A model generated the notes under the pieces. That model searched no databases and was not told the DNA's origin. It saw only the letters and a list, made by a program, of their open reading frames with translations. Positions 45,850 through 59,400 of a DNA stretch of 64,000 nucleotides are shown in pieces; position 1 is the stretch's first letter; each line of letters starts with the position of its first letter. Origin of the DNA: Cavia porcellus (Eukaryota > Chordata > Mammalia > Rodentia > Caviidae); contig NW_026947487.1 of assembly GCF_034190915.1 (NCBI RefSeq), positions 120,365,201 through 120,429,200 on the forward strand, given 5' to 3'. The translations under genes and the position numbers were made by a program.

Positions 45850-46000
45850 CCTGCTTTCCTGACCCTCAGTTTCCCATCTGTAAGTTAGGAAGAGGAATGC
45901 TTCACCCTAACCCGAACCTGCCGAGGTCTTTGAGAAGACCCAATGGGATGACACAGAGAAGTGTGCATGTTTGGGTCCTGGGCACATGTTTGCCAATCTT
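45850..46000 (+). mobile_element. MIR fragment
   Basis: CCCTCAGTTTCCCATCTGTAAG followed by an AATGGGATGACA and GGTCCTGGGCACA pattern typical of the MIR 3' half. Confidence 0.5.
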
Positions 46001-46096
46001 GGTGTCACGGGCATCTGGAAAGGAGGATAGTGACCTCTACTCACAGGACAGGGCAGTACAGCCGGTGGGTGGATCTCCAAAGTCACCCAGGGTGAT

Positions 46097-46146
46097 GCTG
46101 GTGGTGGTGGTGACGATGGTGGTGATGATGGTGACAATGTGATGAC
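46097..46146. repeat. (GGTGAT)n-like short repeat
   Basis: GGTGGTGGTGACGATGGTGGTGATGATGG-type triplets over about 50 bases. This is the complement class of the CAC/CAT array at 25-29 kb, but far shorter. Confidence 0.7.
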
Positions 46147-46154
46147 ACGGTTAT

Positions 46155-46345
46155 GCTGATGATCTCTAACACAGCATTTATTCCATTCCAAGCATTGTTC
46201 TTAGTAGTTTATACATTTTACTGCATTTTTAAAATTTTTATTTTTTGGCATTTTAGGGAATGAGGAAGAATGACTTACGATCTATTGGTTTATGTTTAAT
46301 TCTAACAAGCCAATGATGCTCCATGGTGCAGATGAGGGGAGTAAA
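46155..46345 (-). mobile_element. Possible MIR-like fragment
   Basis: CATTTATTCCATTCCAAGCATTGTTC...TTTATACATTTTACTGC and GTGCAGATGAGG resemble reversed MIR. An AT-rich insert separates the parts. Confidence 0.35.
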
Positions 46346-46349
46346 CTAC

Positions 46350-49300
46350 AAAGAGAGACTTTCTCGAGACTGGACTGCAGGGACTCAGAGGACTCAGAGC
46401 TGCAGACCTGCAGCTGCGACAACCCCCTGCACCTAGGGGGCCACGTGTCTGCTCTGGAAGACCAGTTGTGAACCGGGCTCTGGGCAGAGTCCAGAGGGGT
46501 AGGTGAGGCTCCCCTAGGAGGATGGGGTATCCAGGACTAGCTCAGTGGGTGCTATTTCCTTCAACACATGTGCTGCACTCCTCCTCAACCTTGCCCTGGG
46601 GTCAGCAGGGGGGCCTTCCATAGGTGATGACCTCAGAGCCTGGAGACCTTGCCCAGGGGATCCAGAGAGCTCCCAGGTCCTCCGACTCCCCATTTGAGAA
46701 GCCCCCACCCCCACTAGAGCCCAGACACCCCAGCACCTTACCCTCGGACGTCTGCCTTTAAACAGAAATGCACTCTGTTGCTCGGAAGCCTCCTGTCCAC
46801 AGCCCTTTCCTGCAGCAGCCCAGTCTTTCTGGTGCAGGAGTGGCGTTAGGCTAGCCCTGAAGGTGCAGGGGAGGGCTGGGCCTGTCCTGACACCTGAGCT
46901 CCGACGGCAGCAGAGACTGTCCTGCCAGCTCGGTTCTCTCCCCCGGGCCCTACGCTGCCTCCCAGCTGGCCCCAGGCAGCAGACAGCTCCCTCACACCGG
47001 CTGGCAGGAGAGGAGCCCTTTCAGCGCGTGGACCAGTTACCACCTGTCCTGGTGTCCCAGGTGAGGCAGCTTCTGCTCCTGCTGCTGCAGAGCACGAAGA
47101 TTTCTAGCTTTGGGGTCCAAAGCCAGGATCCAATGATGCCACTCACCCTGCCTCAGTTTCTCTCTCTGGACAACACAGTGGCTGCAAACACAGTCACTCA
47201 CCCAGCAGCCAGGTCCCTCCCCACAGCAGAGTCCAGCACCACCTTCTGGAGCACCTGCAGCTCGCAGCTGCACCCTGGCCGTTCCCGCAGCTGTGGCAGG
47301 CAGCTGGGCTTCCCTGGAGCTCCTGTCACTTCCACTGGCCAGGGTGCAGCCGAGAGGAGAGCAGAGAGGCCAACCTACTCACCCTGACAGCTAAGCCGCA
47401 AGCTGGTGGCAGCATCACCGTGAGACCCACCCATCCGGCCAACTCCTCTCCTCCAGGGGCCTGGTGGGAGACAGGAGAGACAGACAGCAGGCCAGGTCCC
47501 TGCCTACCTCCACCCTCCACCCCTCGGGGTGCTCGGCCAAACATCAGCTCCACTGTAGAACGAGGGCGATGCCGGCCCCTCTTGGGGGCTCTGGACCTCG
47601 GCCCGCATGCCATCAGCCAGTGAGCGTCCCCCGTGGTCTGTCCTCCTCTCTACATGTCCTTGCCTCCTGAGAGCCCCCAGGCCACATCGTCCTGCACTCC
47701 AGTCTCGCAGTCAGTGGCTGGGAGGGTGCTGGGCGGCTGGGGTCCTCTGTGCTCTCTTGAGTTCAGGAACTCCTCAGCTCCGCTCTGCAGTGGAGGGGGC
47801 CCCAGGACAGGAAGGGGCCGAGGCACACAAGGGCCCAGCAGGTCCCAGAGAGGGAACCAGAGCTCTGTGTCCATGGTGTGCAGCCTGGCACCAAGCCTGC
47901 CCAAGGTGCCCTGGGCCAGGGATAGAGACGGCTCAGCTGCGATGTGGACAAGACCCAGATGCCCCATGCACAGCAAGTGGGCTCCAGAGAGCATTTCATA
48001 AAGTTGCTGCATGGAGGAGCAATCACAGGGAGGGAGGGCAGGAGGTAGATGGGGCAGTGCAGGGCAAAGCAGGCCTGGCCACAGGGACGGTCCCACCTGC
48101 TACCCAGCCTGGACCCTGGGCCCGTACCCAGCGTGTGTGGTGCCTGGCCGGCCAGGGTAGAGCCCTGACACCCATGTGTGACAGTGGCTGACAGGTGTGC
48201 CCCGGGACCCCACCAAGCCCTGCTCAGAGCCGGCGGGGGAGCCTGATGCCCTGAGCCTCTCTGCTCTCCCTTTCAGGACAAGAGGCAGGGAGAGCTGGCT
48301 GAGGAAGCAGGTGAGACCAGGTGAGAGAGGAGGAGGAGAAGGAGGAAGAGGACAATGGATGTTTACAGGCCTGGGCAAGGTCCTGAGACCCCGTGGTGAG
48401 TTACAACAAATTGTTACCAAAGCCACCTGTGGTTGTAGAAACAGCATAGACACCTCTCCCAAGGTGAACAGGTTCCTTTTTTATTTGGAGGTAAAATGAC
48501 TTTTGTGTTTTTTCTCTAGTAATTTAAATTAGTGTGTTAATAAGGAAGGATGCCCTGGGGAGATGGCTTGGTGAGCTGGTGTCCAGGAGAGCTGCAGAAG
48601 TGGGACGATGTCCTCTGCAGGGCTCTGGAGGGTCCGAGGCAGAGCAGCTGGCCCAGCCCCTTCCTTACCCGAATCCAAGCATCTGGGGCTGAGTCTTCCC
48701 ATGTCGGGCTCCACAGGGCTGGGGTGAGCGTCCCCACAAATTCATATCCCTGAAAGCCCCAATGCAATGTCCCTTAGAAACAGTCTGCACAGATGTGGTC
48801 AAGCTAAGACAAGGCTCTGCAGGAGGAAGGTGACCCAGTGGGGGCCTCCTTGGTGCCTGTCATCCTCCCTAGTATCTGATCCTACCAGGATCCAAACGCC
48901 AGTCCAGGAGCAGCGTCTGCCCAGCACTGCACAGCCATGCCCAGGTGCAGACGAGCCTCTCATGACGTTGCACCATGTTCCTGCCAGCATTGGCACCTGT
49001 GACTCTGCTTTCTTTCTGGCCAGCATTCAGCCAGGGCTTGGTGCTTTCTCCCCTGCTAGAACACCCTGCACAGAGCAGCTGCAGGATGCAGGGCCCACAG
49101 GGAGCTCTGTCCTTGGTGGGGGTGCAGCTCAGCAAGGGGAAGCAACAGGCCTCTCCTGGCAACAGTGGGGTTCTGGTCCCCCGAAGCTTCATGGCTCCCG
49201 GCAGCACCATCACCTCCCATGGGCTCCAGGCGTCTGGAGCAGCTCAGCCAGGCTGGGTCCTCTTGCCAGGCTGGAGGTGGGGTGGGGATGGCTGTAGCAG

Positions 49301-50767
49301 GACCAAGGGCTGTCACTGTCATGCTGGGTTTGCAGGGCCAGCCAGCACCAGCCTTTACAAGACCCCTGAGGGGTCACCTGGACATTTCCTATCATCATCG
49401 TCCTAAAACTGTGGTCGCCTCAGACCCAGGAAGAGCAGAGCCACGCAGACCACAGAGCAGCTCCCCAGGACAGGGGCCGAGACTGCCCCAAGCCATCTTC
49501 TCTCTCCAGCTGCCCCTGGTGCTGTTGGCTCCCCAGAGCCTCAAGGAGCAAGCGCCAGACACAGGGCTGCTGTGTGGACCCCGACTCCTGCCTTTGTTCC
49601 CTTTTCAAGTGAAACCCTGAAGCTCTGCCAGCTCCTCAAAGACAGACCATGGGCTTTGTACCGGGACCCCAGCACGGCCACGCTCTCTGACCCCTGTCCT
49701 GTTCCCTTCCTGGGCTCTGCCCTAGAGCCCAGGAGGGGTCATGCCCTGACAGCCCAGTGGGACTCTGCGGCCATGGGTGTGGGGGTGGCAGTGCAGTCTC
49801 TGGCCTGTGAGGGGGCTGAGTCCCCACTGCAACACCAGAAACAAAGGTTGATGTTGATTGTGATTCCAAACGTGGTATCTCCTGCCCGGCAGTGCAGAAA
49901 GGGGACCAGGGAGAGGGTGGGCGTGACGAAGCTCTGGGACAGGGGAGGCCTCCCAGGGCAGCACCTCTGCACACACAGGGTCCCGGCAGGCCAGCGTGCA
50001 CACCCACGGTGCAAAGCTCTCTCCATCTAGGGCCTGCCCTGGCAGGAGCAACGGCAGTGGCTTTCCTTCCTGTTGGTGCTGGCGGGCACAGCACCCGGCC
50101 TCGGGGCAGGCACCCACGTGTCCAGGCTGCAGGGTGAGCGGGATGCTAGGCACGTGACAGGCACAGGCCCTCATGGCCCCGGACTGCCGCTTTAGTTGGA
50201 CACTCCACAAGCTGCCCTGGGCCCTGTGGAGGACAGCAGGGCCCGGTGACAGCTGCACACGGGACCTGAGGTGACACCAGGTTGTGAAACTGGATAGGCC
50301 GGAACACTTGTGCCTGGAACTTGCTGCCAGGGCACCACGCCTGGGGGACACAATGAAGTGACGGACTCGTTGCTTTGGGGGACGGTGTTGGCTGCCGGAC
50401 ACAGTTCCTGCCAGGCCTGCCCGGCATCGGGGATCTCCGCTGTGACCCCCGTGTGACCCTACAGGCAAGGAAGGTGAGTGCGGGGGCGGGGGGGGGGAGG
50501 TCGAACGTCAGGTCAGGGTGCTGGGGCTACTGTGCTGCTGATGCAGATCGAACTTGTGTCTTGGTCTGTCAGCAGCTCAGCACCAGCCTGGGCACTGGGG
50601 CCACGGGAGCAGGGCTGCAGGCTACACAAAGGGCTAGGAGTTTGCAGAAGGGGAGGAGAGTGCTCAGGACCAGGCATGCAACCAAAGGCCTCAGTGAAAA
50701 GAGGCCGAGTCCGGCCTGCACCGAGTCCAGCCTGCACCGGGAGCTGTGCAAGTGCTCCCCCCACCCC

Positions 50768-50802
<35 letters not shown>

Positions 50803-52732
50803 CCTCTTCCCAGCACAGGGAGCTTCCTGGTGGCATTTGTAACCTCCCTTCACTCCCTGGAATGGGTGTGTGGATCAAGCCTGTGTTTTTCCCTCTGGGT
50901 TTTGTAATTTGAATGTCCTGCTCGTGAATGCAACAGGACCTCTGCTCCTGACAAGTGCAATTTTAAAAACAACTTCATGAGCCAGGAGCAGTGTCTATCC
51001 CCCTGGCCCATCCAGGCCACTGACAGGAAGATCCAGGTCTGCAGGGCTGCGGGCCAGGTGTGGGGCTGATCACTAGGTCGGTCCTGCTCCTTAGAGGCTC
51101 CGTTTGAAGCAGCTGTCATTCTGAGGGAGTCGCTTTGGTGGGGCCTGTCCACCTTGAGAGAGGCAGAGGGAAGCGCAGGCAGGAGAAGCAGGCAGGGAAG
51201 GGCAGCCACCCCAGGCTGGCCCCTATGGACGCTCAGCCGTCCTCCACACGTTCTGTCTGCGTGGAACAGATGTGGTCCTTCCGTGCTGAAGGTGGCCGGA
51301 GGGCAGCTCGCCCTGGGGGTCTGGCTTGGGAATCTCTTGCCCCCTAAAGCAGCTGGGGACACTGCGTCCTGAGATCACCCGGCCTGGAGGACCTCACGCT
51401 TCCTCCAGGCTTTGCACTTCCGTCCAGGCAGAGCTGAGGCCAGGTATGTGCGGCTGCAGCACAGAGGAGCTCGGGAACCCTGCCGGGGTCGAGCAGTTCC
51501 TTTTTCCAGGCTGTCTGTGGCTGGGGTACTCAAGGGCCACTGAGCAGGGCAGAAGCCAGCATGGGCTCCTCTAGCCCTGGCAAGAGGCTCCCACTCCTGA
51601 GCGAGTTCCTGGGGCAGGAGAGACCAGCCTCCCCGGGGACGCAGCCTGAGAGCTGGAACGCAGAGTGTGCCGGTCCCCCACTTCTCTGGGGAGTGTGTTT
51701 TCCTAGGTAGTGGGTTCCTAGGATATGTGTTCCCAGTCGGGAGCGAGCTGCTCAGCGCACATGGAAGGCAGGGACGCGCCCAGGTCCCCAGCCACTCACC
51801 AAGAGCCAGTACAGGGAGATGGCCAGGAGTGCAGGACATGGGACGTGGACCCCCCAGGCCCAGCTCAGGCACCCAAAGGCAGCAGCCACCACAGTCACCC
51901 AGGGATTGCAAGGATGGACAAAATGCACGGCTCCGCCCACATGCAGCCTGGGGCCACAGCACGCAGTCCTGGGCACTCAGTGGCATCTGGGTCCCAGTCC
52001 TGGCTGGGCCTGGTGCCCCCACGGGCCAGGTCAGTCTTCCCACTGTGTTCAGCCCATGGTGGAGAGTCTAGGATCATGTGTCCCGCCCCGCATGGTCAGC
52101 TGCTCTCCGTGCAGAGTGGGTGTCCAGCCTGGTGGCTGCTCAGAGGGAACAGACAGGGATCCCCATTTGAGGGGGAGTAGGGATAGCAGCTCCAGCCCTC
52201 CCATGAGTGCTTGCTACCAGCTGCTTTCGGCAGTGGTCGGGCCTTGTGTGGGGCAGTGGGACGAGCACTCCCCGCGATGCAGCAGCTGCCGCATGCAGAG
52301 CCCTTGCCTGGCCCATGTGGAGCCCTGGCTTCTGTTCCTGCACTGCAAACAGGATTAGTTAAAAGCTGGCACCATCTGCATTTGGTGGCAGTGGTTGTGG
52401 TGGCTCTAGGCGTGGCCTGTGAGCTCCCGTGTCGCCACACCTCTGACTGAAGTCCCAGCCTGGGTTTTTAACCCTACTCTGAGAACTCACTCTCAAAGGT
52501 GCTGAGGTTTCTTTGCTTCCCGTTGGTTTAGCTGAGTGACTTCCACTGTGCCAGGGGCTTGGATGTTTTCGAAAATTGTAAACCAAAGAGTTTAAACGTG
52601 GAGCTGAGACTTTGGACATGTGAATCCCTGCGGTGCGGAGCTCACTCCGAGCGGGGCCTGCGGGCTGGGGATCTGCAGAGAGCTCCTGCTCTCAGGGTGG
52701 TGGCAGCACTAACATACTGTGCCCCTTCACAG
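46350..52732. other. Non-coding stretch immediately upstream of the ACSF3 start exon
   Basis: Probably the 5' part of the ACSF3 locus (an intron upstream of the coding start, since an acceptor precedes 52733). No untranslated exon or CpG-island promoter can be pinpointed. Contains the (CTGTCC)n repeat near 50.77 kb. Confidence 0.5.
50768..50806. repeat. (CTGTCC)n short tandem repeat
   Basis: About six tandem CCCTGT hexamers. Confidence 0.85.
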
Positions 52733-53437
52733 CCGCACAGGGACTCCAGCAGGATGCTTGTCGGTGCCATGCTGCCCCGAGGGACGGTGGCCTTCCGGCG
52801 CCTGGCCTGCACCATGGCCTCCTGCCGTCCAGCACCTAGGAGGCACCGAGGACACGGCCTCCTGCACACGGCCACCACTGCCCGCTCAGGGGCAGCCGCC
52901 CCTGTGTTCACCCAGGCCCCGGGCTTCGGGGACAGGGTCGCCCTCATTGACCAGCACGGCTGCCATACCTACCGGGACCTGTACCTCCGAAGTCTGCACC
53001 TGTCTCAGGAGATCCTCCGCCTCCGCGGCTGTGTGGATGGAGACCTGCAGGACGAGAGGGTCTCCTTCCTGTGCTCCAACGATGTCTCCTATGTGGTCGC
53101 CCAGTGGGCCTCGTGGATGAGCGGCGGCATCGCGGTCCCCCTCTTCCCTAAGCACCCCCCGGCACAGCTGGAGTACTTCATCGAGGACTCCCGCAGCTCT
53201 GTGGTGCTGGCGGGGCCAGAGCACGTGCAGCTGGTGGGCCCAGTGGCCGAGAGGCTGGGGGTGCCGCTCCTGTCCCTCCCTCCCACCGTCTACCAAGGGG
53301 CCGCGGGGGAGCCAGCAGCGGTGGCGCCAGTGCAGGAGCGCAAGTGGCAAGACCGGGGCGCCATGATCATCTACACCAGCGGGACCACAGGGCGGCCCAA
53401 GGGTGTGCTGAGCACCCACCGCAACCTTACAGCCATG
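52733..53437 (+). CDS. ACSF3: ACSF3 first coding exon (with short 5' UTR)
   Basis: A pyrimidine-rich acceptor ends in CAG at 52730-52732, so the exon probably starts at 52733 with about 36 bases of 5' UTR before the ATG at 52769 (GCC before the ATG is a fair Kozak context). It encodes residues 1-223: targeting sequence, N-terminal AMP-binding region and the P-loop (53372-53404). It ends in ATG at 53437, followed by the donor GTGAGT (phase 0). The reading frame stays open upstream to about 52559, but that part lies before the acceptor and has no family similarity I recognise. Confidence 0.92.
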
Positions 53438-56400
53438 GTGAGTGCGGCCTGGCCGCTCCCCAGGCTCAGCCCCTCCATCCGAGGCAGTGGGGCCTCCCCA
53501 CATGGCCAGTGCCTTTCCTTTCCTTTCCTTTCATTTCTGCAGGGTCCGGGCTGAATATGTGGTAGGGGAGGGTGGTGGGGACAGGACAGTGGAGCATGGT
53601 GTATGGAGACGGGCTGCCCAGTGGTGCCCCAGAACAGTGTGCTCTGCACTGGGGTCTGGGGTGTTCAGCACAGAGCTGCTCAGCCACCAAGTTTCCCCAG
53701 TGCAGCGACCCCTTCCCTGCCCTGCTGTCCTCCTCCAGTGCCTCTCAGGCCCCTCTGAACCCTGCATTGTCCTCATGCTGTGTCCTGTCCCTGCAGGTGA
53801 CCGGGCTGGTACACGCATGGGCGTGGACGAGAGACGACGTGATTCTGCACGTCCTCCCACTGCACCACATGCACGGCGTGGTCAACAAGCTGCTGTGCCC
53901 GCTCTGGGTAGGAGCCACCTGCATGATGCTGCCTGAGTTCAGTGCACAGCAGGTGAGCAGGACGGGGCTGACGCGGGTCTGGCACCCATCTCCCAGGGTC
54001 TGGAGTCCAGAGAAGTCTACTGGATCCCACGTAGCAGTGGGATGGGCGCGGCCCCAAGGGTCTCGCCTGGCCAAGCTCAACCCTGGAGCTGCCCACAAGG
54101 GGCCCCAAACACCTTTCTCACACTGCTTCCGTGGTGATTCAGCTTCTGCTCCAGGGTCAGCCCCACCCTACTCTCCTGCAGGGGACTGCCAGGGGTTTGG
54201 GGAGACCCCCATCTCCACCCACCCACAGCATCGTTTTCCCCACTAGAGGAAGAGGATGTGAACATTGTGGTCCTTGTCAGCAGCCAGCCTGTTCTCTATC
54301 CCTCTGGGGTGGACAGTCCAACTGGGGGGACACCTTAGTCTCGTCACTTGCCCCTTCAGCATTTTGGAAGCTGCCTGCCCCAGGGCCCCTGGGTGCAGGG
54401 CCAGGCTGGGTGACACTGGGGGCAGCCAGCCTGGGGCCCACTCTGCACAGGAAGGATGTGCCGTGTCCAGATGTGACAGGGCGAGTGACACCTTGGGACC
54501 TGCAGCCTTTCTGTCGTGGGGACGACCATGACATCGAAGAGCTGTAGGGCTCTACCTTCAGCCTGGCCACTCCTCAGCCGCCTGTCTGTGTCGGCTTGAA
54601 GGCCAAGTGGGCAGGGAGAGGTCGAGCCGAGCTGGCCTGACGAGGGTGCTCCTCTGGCAGGGCACAGGGCAGCAGATGCCTTTTGGGGCTGCAGCTCCCC
54701 TGATGACTCTGCCTCACCTTACGAATGCACAAGGCTTACAAGTGAATCTGGCCAGGCCTCATGGCACAGACCTGGAATCCTGTGCCTGACAGGCTGAGGT
54801 GTAGGATCACAAATGCAGGCCCAGCTGGACAACCTGGTGGGTTCCTGTCTCGAAATAAACGGAGAGGGTGTGGGATGGAGTCAGCACAAGGTCCCTGGGT
54901 TCAACCCCAGAACAGGAAAAGTAAGTGAGTCCTGGGGACCCCTTACATCTGGTCGTGTTGGGGTGGCGGTGGGGTGGCCCCTGCACAGTGCCCACACTGC
55001 TCTGCGGAACCTGCCATGGACCTAGACTCCCGTCCACACTGGGCAGGTGGCTCCACCCTGGCCCCAGAGCCCAGAGTGGGTTTGTGCTCTGACCACATGA
55101 CTTCCAGAAAAGCCATGAGGAGTCAAGGGCGGCAGAGGGCTATGGTCACCAGGGGCCCCACAGTGTCACCAGCCCGGCGGGGAGCCCCACCCAACAGCTC
55201 TCGGGCTCAGGGCAGGCACTGGGAGGGGTGGGCCTGAGGGAGCACCTGCTGGCTCTGGCCCCATCCTGCCCATAGCAGACTCGGGGCTACCTCCCACAAG
55301 ACCACAGCAGGTCCTCCCCATCAAGGGCTCCAGAGCAGGGCCAGACACTTGGGTGGGGCTGCAGGCCAATTCCCCAGGAAAGAAGCCCCTAGAGGACCCA
55401 CAGGAAGGCAGCACCTGGAGGTCCTCACCGGCTACTCTATCCTGCCAGATGCCACTGAGCCCCAAGGCCAGGGCCAGGGTCCGTTCCTCATGCGCACAAA
55501 GGAGGCTGACGTGGGTGGAGGCTGCAGAGGACCTGGGGTGCAGGTGGACAAGGGCTCTGGGCCTGGAGGACAGGACGGCACAGGGGTGAAGACCAAGGCC
55601 ACGTGGTGGGCAGAACAGCGACTGGGAGGGCTGGAGCGCCCTCCCTCAGGGCCCGCCCTGCTCCCTCCTCCTCCTCCACCTCAGGACACAGCAGGCACAG
55701 CAGGCACAGCAAGCACAGCAGGCGTCCTGCAGTGAGCTGCTTTGGCCCCAGCTCAGGGGTAGAATCCAGCCCTCCTCTTCGCAGTGGGGTAGTTTGCTCC
55801 TCTGCCGTGAGACTGTGGGAGAGTGAGGCAGTGGCCCGGCCTCCGTGGCCTCATGTGGTTGTTGTTTCTGTGTGGAGCATTTCACACTGCTTGTCTTTCC
55901 CTTTCCTTTTTTTTTGTTCTGTTCTGTGGTACTGAGACTCCCAGGCCCTTCACACCAAGCTGCATCCTCAAGACAAGGTCTTGTTAAGATGCCGGGGCTG
56001 GGCTTGACCTGTGATCCTCCTGCCTCAGCCTCTAGAGTGCTGGGATCACTGCAGGTGTGAGCTACCATGCCTGGTTTTTGCGTTTTCTTTTTTTCATTTC
56101 TTTTATCTTTTTTTTGAGACAGAGTCTCATTATGCAGTTCGGACTGGCCTTGGGCTCACTTTGTAGCCCCGTGTTGGTCTAGAACTTGTAATGATCCTCC
56201 TGCCTCAGCCTCCTGAGTGCTGGGATCGCATTTTCTTAATGATGTCTTTGAAGCACGTGTACTTAGTTTTGATAACATCTATTTTACCAACTTTTAATCT
56301 CATTTTATGTTTTTGGTGTCACATCCCAGATTCTTTCCAAAAGCAAAGGTCTTGAGGGTTTTCTTAGTCTTTGCCTAGAAGTGTTGTGGCTTTATCACCG

Positions 56401-59400
56401 ACACGTGAGTCTCCAGCCCTCTCTGAGATGGTTTGCTGTTGTGTGCAGCAGCCTGAAGGCTGGCTAACCTGTCTCCATGGCCTGGTCCCTCAGGCCGGGA
56501 AGGTCCTCCTCTTGGCTTCCCTGGTGTTTCAGTCGTGTGTATCTGTCCCTGGTGGCTACTGTGACAGCCGTTAGGCAGTTTCCTGGTGTCGTGCAGATCC
56601 ACGCCGTGGGAGTTCCTGCCTTTGCCTGCATCTGTCACTGTCTGGCCAGCCTGTCCCAGCTCAGGGCTGTCCCAGCTTAGGCAGTAGACCTCCTGGTTTC
56701 AGGATGGCTTTTCCTGGGCTCCTACAGCTCCTCCCAGGCCGCCCTCCTCCCCTCTGCTGCTCACCGCGGCACTGGGCTCCCTCACCCTACCCTGTCCCAG
56801 GAGCCTTGTCTGGTCTTCCTGGCTCCTGCAGTGGCCGGGGCTCTGTCGGGGCTGCATCCCCTGATTGTGGATCATGCCTCTGTCTCCTCGCATGCTTGGG
56901 GTTAGGCGTGGGGAACACAGTTGCATCCCAGAGCTGCCAGCCTTCCCCGGGGCAGCAGGGCAGTGGAGTCACCACGGGGCAGGCAGGCGAGAGGGCTCAG
57001 GCTGGGCCCTCCAGTCTTCAGTGTCCTGGGTAACAAGATGCAAGCTACCCGAGTGTAATTCAAGGGTCTTTGCATGACATGCAGGTGTGGGAGGTTAGTG
57101 CTCCTGTGGGTGCATTGATGAGCAGGAGCCCAGCTTTGTCTGAGCCACTCAGGCTCAGCTTGCAGCAGCCCCAGGACTGCTGCCTGTCTCCCTGAGTTGC
57201 ATCTCCAGGCCTTTCCTGTGGAGGTGGAGGACGGCATGGGCCACCCTTGCTCTGGCAGAGACGTGGAGCCCCGGGCCTGGCTCAGCTCATCGTGTTGTCT
57301 GTCTCCCCAGCCAAACACCAGTGTCCCCGTGCGGGCTGGCCTCCGTGACCATGGCCTGTGACTATGGGGAGGGCCTGTGGGGAGGGCCGTCCAGAGCATG
57401 CACTGGGCACCCCCCGTGTCTGCCACCTCAGCTCCTCACCCAGCTCCCTTCCCTCTTCCTAGGTCTGGGAAAAGTTCCTGAGCCTGGAGACTCCCCGAGT
57501 TAACGTGTTTATGGCGGTACCCACCATATACTCCAAACTGCTGGATTACTATGACCAGCACTTCACCCAGCCTCACGTCCGGGACTTCGTGCGTGCAATT
57601 TGTGAAGAAAAGATCAGGTACCACAGACGAGCCCATGCCACCACGCCAGAGGCCTCGCAGTGGCAAGCAAGTGTGGCTCGCTCCTGACAAGGCCGCAGTG
57701 CTGTCTGAGGGTGCTGGCCCTGGTCCCTATGCCCGCGAGCCCCTCCTTCTCCCCACCTGCATCTGCTCCTCTATCCCTGAGTCTCTGTCCCTGCTCCGTG
57801 TTGTGTCATGCAGATGACGAAGGTGAGGGCGGGGTGACCCCCTTGCCCAGGTCTCACTCTCTCCCTCGGCTATGGCCACCCAAGCCTCCCTGCCTGGGGC
57901 ACCAGCCGAGGCCCAGCAGCCGCCTTCCTCTCATTGGAGCTGAGTCACTCCCAGCATGAGGTCGCTCCATGCCCCGTGGGCAGGGGATGGCCTTTTTGGT
58001 TGTGTGGCAGATGGCCCACAGGCACCATGAGCATGTAGAGGGGAGGCGCCGTGGCACACGTGAGTGGTCAGGGCTGTCAGGGGGTGGCATGGGCACAGTG
58101 CCAGCACCTGCACTCCCTTCTGGTCAGGAGGATTGAAAGCTCAGGGCCAGCCCAGGCAGCTTAAGACTCTGCGTCAAAATAACACTGGAAAGGGACTGGG
58201 AACAGAGCTCAGTGGTAGAGCACTTGCCTAGCATGTGCGAGGCCCTGGATTCCGTCCCCGGGACCTAAAAGCCAGGATAGAATTCCAGGTGTGACTCCCA
58301 CCTGCCCCTGGCCAGGCAAGGTCTTGGGAAGCTGCAGGCGGCACCTCTGTCCCTGTAGGATCTGCTGGCTACACCAACCTGGGACACCGAGGCATTGCTT
58401 TGCTGGCTGCTGCCCGTGAGAATGTTTGTGGGCCGGAGGCCTCACTCCTGGGGGCAGCCGTGGGCTCCTCCCACCATCTCGGCCCTGCCATCTGCCCCCT
58501 CCTCCCTCCTCCCCCCACCATGCCCGGGTCCCAGGCCAGGCATCCATAGGTGACACGATCAGTTGGGTGCTGTCTGAGCCACAGGCCTGCCCCCCTCAGA
58601 GTGGGGGCACCTTACGTGGTTCCCCAGGGAAACACAGCCCCCTGCCCAAGAGGTGCTGGAGGTGCTGTGGGTCATCTCATCCTTCTCCTGCCAGCCCAGC
58701 TGTCACCAGCACCTCCTTGGGACCTTTTATCCTGGGTCCCCATTGCCTCTGTCACCCTGCTACTGCTGTTCAGGAACGCATGCTAGGTATTTGCCAAGAC
58801 ACCACCAAAGACCCCAACGACTGTTTCATCCTAACCCGTCCACATTCTGAAATACACCAGCTCCTCCCCAAAGCAGAGCTGCCTTGGACCATTTTTCATC
58901 CTGGGCCAGAAGCATGAGGTCTGAGCATTGCAGGGCCTGGGCCAGAGGCTGACCCTGTCTCTGTCCCCAGGCTCATGGTGTCTGGCTCAGCCGCCCTGCC
59001 TGTGCCCCTGCTGGAGAGGTGGAAGAGAGCCACTAGCCACACGCTGCTGGAGCGCTATGGCATGACCGAGGTCGGCATGGCCCTGTCCAGCCCCCTGGCC
59101 GGGCCTCGCCTGCCAGGTAAGCATGGCCATGCCGGCCTCTTCCCCACTGTCCTCAAACCCCCTATGTACCATCTCGGGCCCTGCCATCTGCCCCCTCCTC
59201 ATACAGGTCAGGAGAGATGGGAGGGCTCCCTCTCGGGGCAGACATTCCACGGAGCCCGCAGCCTGGCCCTAGCCTTCAGGGGCCATGCCCCCACCCGCAT
59301 GGCACAGTGTCCCTGCTGGGTGTTGTCACACCGGCCTCTCCAGGAGGTGTCACTGGGGCTCATCCCCTGTCCTAGTGTCCGAGGTGGCCGGGTGCCTCCG

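Noticed and set aside
1..52732. Search for exons of CBFA2T3 (human neighbour) on the minus strand
   Set aside because: None of the conserved parts of that protein could be recognised in any frame; the window may lie wholly between the genes or in a large intron.
58194..58268. Possible tRNA gene in an ACSF3 intron
   Set aside because: It is the ID half of a composite SINE, with poor cloverleaf pairing.
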